The notes beneath the pieces were generated by a model. It saw only the letters and a program-made list of their open reading frames with translations. It was not told the origin of the DNA and ran no database searches. From Saxidomus purpurata (Eukaryota; Mollusca; Bivalvia; Venerida; Veneridae): 64,000 bases of DNA. Both the position numbers and the translations under genes were made by a program. Location: assembly GCA_022818135.1 (NCBI GenBank), contig JAFMSR010000017.1:10443580-10507579 (forward strand). The letters run 5' to 3'. Shown piece by piece: positions 56,775 through 64,000 of the stretch (position 1 is the first letter of the stretch; each line of letters starts with the position of its first letter).

Positions 56775-58700
56775 TGTGAAAGGTCCTTTTAACAATACAT
56801 TTAATTTGAATCCAAAATTACATGTACAAGTGCGTTTCTTTGTTTGCTCACCTAAGCAGAAACTGTTTATAGTTATCTTAGTCCGCACCGAGGTTTCAGG
56901 GATTTTGCTCGTCCCTAATGTATAATCTGATACAAACTACTTCATGTATAATACACTGTACTACAATACGTGTTTAACAAAAGGTTTTTATTTTCCATGT
57001 GTTTTTGAAACGACTGTTTTGTGCATCAATAGTGTTATCATATTAATGATGATAATTGTACGAAGTTTTCATTTTCAATAATCTTTTTGTATAGTATTGT
57101 ATTATATTTCATATCTTCTAGTTCATAAACTGCAGGAGGGAATTTAACCGAACTTGATTATAAGCAACATATGATTGTACTCTCTTAATCATTTCCCTGC
57201 TATTGGCAAAACAATATGCCATTTCAATGACTGCAGATATTGATAACATTGCACTCACATGGCAATGTGCCTAAATCTTGTCCCTTTGTCCCGTTGTTTT
57301 GTATAATTTATTAGCGAATTTAAAAGCCAATATTCTTTACACCAACTTCAAACCCTACACCTTAGATTTTTTCTGTTGATGCTTGCAAAATGAATGCTCT
57401 GACAAAAATAAAGGTGACCTAAAAACGTTTAGCGGACCTTCTTTGCATGTGTCCGCTCATGGTCACTGATCCCATCTGTACATTTCATTTTGTTGCCGCA
57501 GTGTTTTTACGTCGCTGCAAATATAATTAAATATATACAACTTATCAGTTTTATGAAATACAAATTTTTGAAACTACATTGTAAACATAAGGTCTGACGT
57601 TTATCAACAAACTGTTATCTAACAAGTTACTTACATCTAAGATTCGTGTAGCCTAAGATACCAAGCCGAAAAACGTGTCACGTGTAATACACAATGTAGT
57701 CATGATGATTTGATTACTAGGTCAATAAGTATGTCAACTATCAATTTGAAATCAATTCAATTTTGTGACGCGAAAATTACCTAATGCACATTTAATTTAT
57801 TAATTTGCAGTTTACAGTATTATAAAGGAAACATGTTTTGAATGTGCATGTATAAGCATATGTACTGCAAACCTTTCCAATAAATGTAAGTTAATAAACC
57901 GACGAAAGAAATGAATGGAATAATTATTAATATTATACCAATGTTAACTTTGATGTTTGATACTCAATGAAATATAGAGCTATCAAAATGCACTTAAGCC
58001 CTTTTTTATGAAAACTACTCGGGTATAAAGGCTTATCAAAGTGTAAAGAATCATCAAAGCTATTAGCATCTCTTTATTGAAACGTCTCTCGCTGTAACTG
58101 GGTTAACAGATTGTCAGTATGTTTTATGGAAATATATTCATACTAAATTCTTTGTATTTGATAGTTAATGCCAATTCTATTACATGTTCGACCTACTACC
58201 AGTTGGTCTCTCAAACCTTTTGTTTATCAGATATTCGTTAGCATGTGATGCTTGATTTAGCACTTACTAGGACAGCATACAAGAAGTATACATGTATATT
58301 TATCTTGAGATTCCACGTGTGTTTCATATGTACTTCATTTTTTTACAGACGAGCAGTATACCAACCATCGTCCTTCGGAGGATCAATAACAGACTCCAAC
58401 CTTGCACAATGTATCATCTATCATTTGTCAGCCAGTGTGGTATATTGTTGTCATGTTTAAGACGTTGAATTGTATCTAGTTTGACGTTTACGTATCAGTC
58501 TTACAGTTCAATTTACTTTTATATACGCTTTTCACGTGCTTGAATGGACATCGAATTTGTTTATGCGTATGAAGAATTGACTGCTTCAATTCCATTACAA
58601 TACTCATAATAACGGTATGTCAAATCGTAGGCTATGAGCATTTTTGACCATAAAAGTCTGTACCAAATTGAAAATATAAAAGCATACGATGTATCAAATC
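56775..58700. other. AT-rich stretch, nothing recognised
   Basis: No gene, exon or shared repeat seen; short open frames only. Confidence 0.3.
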
Positions 58701-58706
58701 GTGAAA

Positions 58707-58890
58707 TGTAATTCCAAATCCGTTTCTTATCTTGAATTGTAATCGTCGGCGCATGGATTTCTGGTCCAGAAGCCTTTTATGTAAATACTAAAAGCTATCA
58801 AATATCCTCCCTGTGGTGATACCCGTGATATTGCTCGTAAATATTTATGGGTTGTTCGATAAAAAGTGGTTTGCAAGAATAAATTTCAAT
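58707..58890 (+). repeat. Dispersed repeat F, copy 2
   Basis: ATGTAATTCCAAATCCGTTT, GCATGGATTTCTGGTCC, TATCAAATATCC, TCGTAAATATTTATGG and GGTTTGCAAGAAT in the order seen at 32236-32445. Confidence 0.6.
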
Positions 58891-59254
58891 ATGATAGAAA
58901 TGCGTTTCTCTTACTGTGGGACCGACATAATATCAGTCATTAAAAACACGTCTTACACAGTCATTTTGATATGTGTTCTTATATAACACTGGTCGTACCT
59001 TTTAAGTTTATAAAGTTTGTAGTTGAAAACAGCAATGATGTAAATTGATGTGCACAATCCCTTAAGACAATTGAACAAGAATGTGAGATATTTCGCCACA
59101 GAGGTCAAGACAGACCTGTGTATTCACAGTAGGGGTCTAAACCAATGATTGACTAGCTTCGGCTACTGTATAGCTACTATAACAATAGGTAAAAGTTGAT
59201 AATTGATGGTGTTCGGGTTTATTGTATCTTTCAAATTAAGTAGAGTTCAGTTAA

Positions 59255-59664
59255 AGTGACATTATGCGCATTTTTTTCAAGTAAAAATCCAGCTGAAAAT
59301 GGTGTGTGTACAAAAGCGTAGAGGAAATAATAGCTTACCCAATACACCAAACTCTTCCCGCTACCAGTATGAAAAAAAACTTTCCAAATATGATTTTCTT
59401 ATTTGACTGGGAGAGTCAATTTAAGAAAAGAACAACTGCAGCAGGAGTGCTTCCCTTCCACTGCCGAAATCTCTACCAACATCAACAACGACACAATCAA
59501 CTATCATTTTATCAGTCCGATTTTTTATATCTAAAGCACCAACTTCAAATACTAATGCGGCATACCATTAATTTAACACATTTAAATGCACAGCAACCAA
59601 AAATGCTTTTATAAAACTGTCACCAAAAATACACTATGTGCAGTAAGATGCGCATAATGTCACT
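59255..59664 (+). mobile_element. MITE family C, copy 2, intact, TTAA on both sides
   Basis: 410 bp, AGTGACATTATGCGCAT at the left and ATGCGCATAATGTCACT at the right, flanked by TTAA (59251-59254, 59665-59668). A 102-codon open frame (59306-59614) crosses it but has no motif and is not kept in copy 1. Confidence 0.9.
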
Positions 59665-59808
59665 TTAATACGTAAAGTTTGTTATGTTATTATGTAATTA
59701 ATAAAGTAGTCTACTACGCTTCTTTTGCTACAGTCTAAGAAAGTTGTACAATATTTCGCTTCCACAAACAAATCATTCATTTTAGTCATAGAAACATACT
59801 TTACTTAA

Positions 59809-60173
59809 AGGGACATACCCTATAACTGATGCCAAATTAAGTAACCTCCAAAAGGTAGAATCTTTGGAAGTACATGTATTATAACTTTATCTAAATTCAG
59901 CTATGCATTCCAGCCATTTTTAGACTTTTCAGCGGTATAGACTATGCTGCAATACCGTAAACAATTCAATAATTTTTGTTAAGTTGTTGTTGTACAATAA
60001 ATGGGTGGATGCGATTTATTACGGAAGACCTCTAATTTGATCAATTGTGGTAAAATGAGGCATTTTTCGCAATAGCTTCTTCTTTGAAATTGTATTTATT
60101 TATCACTTTACATTCATTGAACACATAATCAATGTTTCGAGAATATAATCTGCTAGATGTTGGGAATGCCCCT
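59809..60173 (+). mobile_element. MITE family B, copy 5, intact, TTAA on both sides
   Basis: 365 bp, AGGGACATACCC at the left and GGGAATGCCCCT at the right, flanked by TTAA (59805-59808, 60174-60177). Reference copy for the family. Confidence 0.9.
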
Positions 60174-60179
60174 TTAATT

Positions 60180-60745
60180 AAAAACAGTAGAAGGAAAAAA
60201 TAATTAGTTTTACAGACTCACTAAATAGTTCGGTCAAAATAAAAACATCAAAGTAAAAATGCATTTCATTTATATCTTTCTTAAACAAAACATTTGATGT
60301 AATCACTTGTTGTGATAAAAAGCATTTTCATTGTTGGGTAATAAACTAAATACAACAATTATCTCAGCATGTCAATAAAATTTATGGTCTGTTTATTAGA
60401 CTGAGTGTCCAGTGTAAAGATACCAAATCAGACATTGTCTTATCTGATAAAGGGTCATTAAACAATTCAGTGATTAGACCCCTGCAGTTTGGGGGGGGGG
60501 GGGGGTGGCGGGCGGGGTGAGGATCACTTATGAAGGAGGTTTTAATTGTCTTTAAGGAAGAAACGTAAACATACTACTTTCTATGCTATTCGTTTGCAAC
60601 ACAGACACGGTATGTTGTGCGATTAATGACACATCGGGGCTTTAGAACGTGGATCATTAGTTCATCAGTCAGTGTGCTGGGATTAATTAATTTTAATAAA
60701 ACTCCAAAGACTATGTGTTTATATAATTCAGTGACCACTCTCTTG
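60180..60745. other. AT-rich stretch with a G-run microsatellite
   Basis: A 15-16 base G run at 60490-60506 followed by GGCGGGCGGGG. Nothing else recognised. Confidence 0.4.
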
Positions 60746-60751
60746 AATCAT

Positions 60752-60835
60752 GCATGGCGCGGTGGTTGAGTGGTTAACGCTTCGGGCTACAAATCCAGAG
60801 GTTTACGGTTCGATTTTCCAGGCCAGAACAGAAAA
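60752..60835 (+). mobile_element. SINE with a tRNA-like head
   Basis: GGCGCGGTGGTTGAGTGGTT (A box, Ser/Leu-like) and TTTACGGTTCGATTTTCC (B box). The acceptor arms do not pair well and the sequence runs into CAGAAAACAGAAACAGAAAT. The 103-codon frame starting here is a chance frame. Confidence 0.55.
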
Positions 60836-60839
60836 CAGA

Positions 60840-62550
60840 AACAGAAATTACGAATACGCTTTCAGTGTTTCCCATCCATCTAGAGATGAACTGGTTAGAA
60901 ACTCAGAGGTAGTCTTGCGTTTATCGGTGTTTTACACTGTGAATGTACAAGAACGAGGGGTTCATTTTGTAAAAAGAGCTATGGTCTGTTACCCGGATTC
61001 CCTTGTAACTGCATCTCTATCAGGAACCAACAAAAAAAGAATCATATATGATTTCTCGTAGAAGAATATTGGAAAGAAAGTAAAGGGACACATGTATATG
61101 GCATTATGTTTTGCTTTCCTTGTCTGACATAGGAAAGTTTACATGCATCCGGTATCATATGTTCCCCGTGGATTGACATGTGATATCCCGGTGGCATCAG
61201 TTTCGGACGGGTAGCATTAAATACTAAAATCGCCAGTAAAATAAATAAGAACTGAATAAAATCTTACCTTGTTATTAAAGTGCATACCTTCTGTAAACAT
61301 CATGCAGCAAATACATCCTTTCAAATCATTTATTTTTTCTCAAAACAAGTTCAATCGTCGGGATACTTCATCTCACGCGAACATCTTTTCGCGCACCTGT
61401 ATAATTTCCGGTCTCGTTTCATTCACAAACTGTCTTACGTCACATGCTTTTGGAATATCTTTGAGTACCTCTGTACAAAACTATTCAAGCGTACAAAATA
61501 TTAAAATTCAGTTTTCCAAAGTTAATACACTTATAAAATTATTAGACTAGCATAGGTATTGCAATTTTCATACTTCCTGTTTACAGGTCCCCGTTCAGGT
61601 AACCATAGAAAGTAAGTTATATTTGCAAATATTTATCGCCTAAGCGTCTGCACCCGCCATTTGTCGTATTTTCAGGCCACGTGACTGTCATGTGATTCAA
61701 AATGGCGAATTATCTAAATTCACCCCGTCTTAACAGTTCAATTTACTGCAGCGCGTAAATTTCTTTTTACGATTTTTACCCTATGTATCGGAAGTAAAAA
61801 TGCCCTTGTGATATTAATACAGAATGATTTCAGCAGAAACAATTTTACTATTTCATTTATATATAAAAAGGGCAAATTCAGGTCGTATTCGCGTCTTCTT
61901 TACTGATATCAAAATACTTGAAAGCATTTGATAAACATATGCATCCGATGCGTTATAGGAATGTATCTCAATTCACCTTCAAATATTCCTTTTTGCTTTC
62001 ATTTCCTTTTCCTTTTTTGTTTTTACCAAAAGTTATAAAAAAATATTTGTTTCGGAACACTATTGTATCTATGAAACATGCGCAGTGAATTTCTTAACAG
62101 GTTACACACAGTGTAGTCATCAAACCGTAAAAGTAGCAGGTGCGCGAAATGACGTCACTTACATCAAATTCTTCCTCGGGTACCTCCATGTTTTAAATAA
62201 GAAAGACATACATGTTTACTGTTTCCAATGAATAAAAGCACAGTTGCAATGAAATACTAGATGAATTACTTGTATAAATATCAAGTAAGCATTCTTTCTG
62301 CTATCACTGTATTTTTAATGAGGTACCGGTGAATGCTTATGTGCGCGAAAAGTCGTATCGCTGGGAAAGATGGCGTAACACACTTTGCTATGTTTATATA
62401 TGACGTCATCAGCTTCGGACGATGTACAGGTGTGGCACAAAAACAGTTTAAACATAATTAAACAATACGCTGATCACAACTTCACAAACATGAAACTTTT
62501 TTTTCTTCATTTTTTATCATTCTTAATAAAAAAAAATGAAACTGTAATAG
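60840..62550. other. Unannotated stretch, nothing recognised
   Basis: Short open frames only; isolated TGACGTCA palindromes (for example near 62150 and 62400) cannot be given a function. Confidence 0.3.
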
Positions 62551-62564
62551 TTAATTGTTATTGT

Positions 62565-63870
62565 TTACTCCTCTTGAACTTTGCAACTAGGGCACAAAGA
62601 AGTGTCCCCTCTCCTCAGCACTCTTACTGGGGAGCAAAATTTCAAATGAATCCACCTATTGCAGATATCGCAGCACCCCCAAGTAACATTTGTAAGGTTG
62701 ACACAGTCTTTTAGCTCCTGGGGAGTGACCCTGTTGCATATGCAACAAACTTCATTGTGCTCTGTATATGTGTCCTCTGAGTCAGACAAGGTGTTACCCT
62801 CTGACTCTCTTGGTTGAGGTTGAACATGGACATCAGAAGTACTTGCGATAGGCTTGTAAGTTGAACACTGCTTTGTTTTTTTTTTTTTACTTATTTGCAT
62901 TGGTGTTTGTTTTCGAAGATTTTGCCTTCTAATTTTTTGTATTTGTTGCCTTTGTTGATTTAGCGTTACTCACATGTTCTTTACTTTTTTCATGTACATC
63001 AAGTTCAGTGTTACGTTTGCCACCGACAATTTTGCTCAGCGTTTTCCTAACTTTGGCAACCCTGACATTTTTCAATGCTTCACCTCCCCGTTTCTCCAGG
63101 AACATCCTTGGATCAGTGACTTCAGCACTGGTAAATGCATTGTCAGCATTAGCTGATTTCTCATTTGGCAAATCCTGTTGTTGCTGTTGTTGATCAGACG
63201 GGAACGCTGTAGCTGGTGCCACCCATGAATCACTTACAACAGTAAAGTTAAATGGGTATACACCACAACGCTTGAAAGCAGACTGGATGTTTGAAACAGA
63301 CAACGATGCTGTGTATACTTTGCAGGCGATCTTTGCTACATCAAACCGTGTAACAACGTTTCCACCAGACTCTCTGGGATGATGATGACAGGCAGCATTC
63401 CAGGCTATTTCAAATGGCCCATAGCAGCTTACATCCATGGGTTGAAGCAAGTGGCTACAATGAGGTGGCAGAACAAATAATATTATATTATTTTCTTGTG
63501 CCCAGTCTATTAGACCAAGAGATACATGGCTAAGATGTCCATCATACAGGACAAGAACCTTTTCATCAGCAGATCTAGACGGGAGATACTTGGCAAGATG
63601 CTCCTTCATGTGTTTGGAGAATATTTCAGTGTTGGACCATCCGGACTCAGACACTGTACCAGTAGCACCGGGACTCGAACCATCAAGAAGAGTAGGTAGC
63701 ATTCTCACACCTGGGAAAATGAAAAACGGTGGAAAAACGTGGTGTTCACCCGTTTCGTTGGCGCTATCTTCCCTCTTTATTGTGTCTGACGGAAGAGGAG
63801 GACTCTGGATGGGCAGTTTTAAACCCACTGGGACGAAACGTTTTGATTTCTGTCCTCTGGCCTGTTTCGT
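62565..63870 (-). pseudogene. Pogo-like DDE transposase with a C-terminal PHD finger, truncated and frameshifted
   Basis: The main frame (63828 to 62929, open further upstream) encodes the second half of a pogo/Tigger-type DDE domain: HHVFPPFFIFPGVRMLPTLL, GTVSESGWSNTEIF, then VLVLYDGHLSH with the second catalytic D (D96), and LPPHCSHLLQPMDVSCYGPF with the third (D132). FKRCGVYPFN follows. The first catalytic D and the N-terminal DNA-binding HTH are absent upstream, so the copy is truncated. After a Gln run and a Lys-rich tail, a frame change around 62950 leads to a second frame (to 62565). That frame has C52-x2-C55, C77-x2-C80, H85, C89 and C103-x2-C106, the C4HC3 pattern of a PHD finger (TWGCCDICNRWIHLKFCSPV). 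PHD-type tails occur on some animal pogo-like transposases and could bind histone tails. The window edge limits the upstream view. Confidence 0.8.
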
Positions 63871-64000
63871 CGGGCCCTTATTTTCTCTTGGGCTCTGCCT
63901 TCTGCAAAGGCATTGAGTACATACGTTTTTTGGTTCTCAAGGTTTGCTTTTATATATTTATACACGAGCATTTTGGTTTTACATACCATGCCTTTTTTTC

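Noticed and set aside
60752..60835. Possible tRNA-Ser/Leu gene
   Set aside because: Box motifs are present but the cloverleaf is not; treated as a SINE head.

Overview
The window reads as nuclear DNA of a marine invertebrate, most likely a bivalve mollusc. It is AT-rich and gene-poor, has eukaryotic splice signals, and is crowded with tandem-core mobile elements of the kind reported in bivalves as pearl elements or HINEs. These carry a (CCGT)n microsatellite, 150-180 bp core repeats and ends such as ATGCCCCCGAAGG. SINEs with tRNA-like heads are also present. The species cannot be named from this window.

Host genes are few. The only intact coding gene I can support is an intronless 435-residue class A (rhodopsin-type) G-protein-coupled receptor on the minus strand at 37301-38608. 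At 10282-11878 three short plus-strand segments with good splice sites and matching phases (0, then 1) look like the 3' exons of an unidentified host gene, with a pearl-like repeat in the last intron. A zinc-finger-like peptide followed by an acidic, charged protein (25539-26147) is broken by two frame changes and looks like a pseudogene.

Most recognisable protein coding is decayed transposon sequence. There are two separate Harbinger (HARBI1-like) transposase fragments (567-960; 15505-16874, with phase-consistent introns), an L1-like LINE remnant (7490-8285), a CR1/Jockey-like LINE split by three later insertions (17284-19395), a LINE C-terminal fragment (49524-49640), a PIF1/Helitron-type helicase fragment (56266-56770, minus), and a pogo-like DDE transposase with a C-terminal PHD finger (62565-63870, minus).

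The rest is a dense layer of non-autonomous elements. At least five MITE families (here A, B, C, D, H) end in inverted repeats and are flanked by TTAA, as for piggyBac-type elements. Pearl/HINE-like elements share asymmetric terminal inverted repeats and a common CTCTTGTT-type 3' end. Other layers are a 400 bp element ending in a large hairpin, an 815 bp CG-word-rich element with ~42 bp TIRs, a 5'-truncated retroposon family (six copies) and at least seven tRNA-like SINE heads. Many are nested, so relative insertion order can be read directly. The clearest nest is 26599-29008: MITE A holds a pearl/HINE element and a TTAA element, which holds another TTAA element.

Two homopolymer stretches (24409-24470, 42811-43190) look like assembly or consensus failure inside repeats. 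Long stretches between these features are AT-rich with nothing I can identify.
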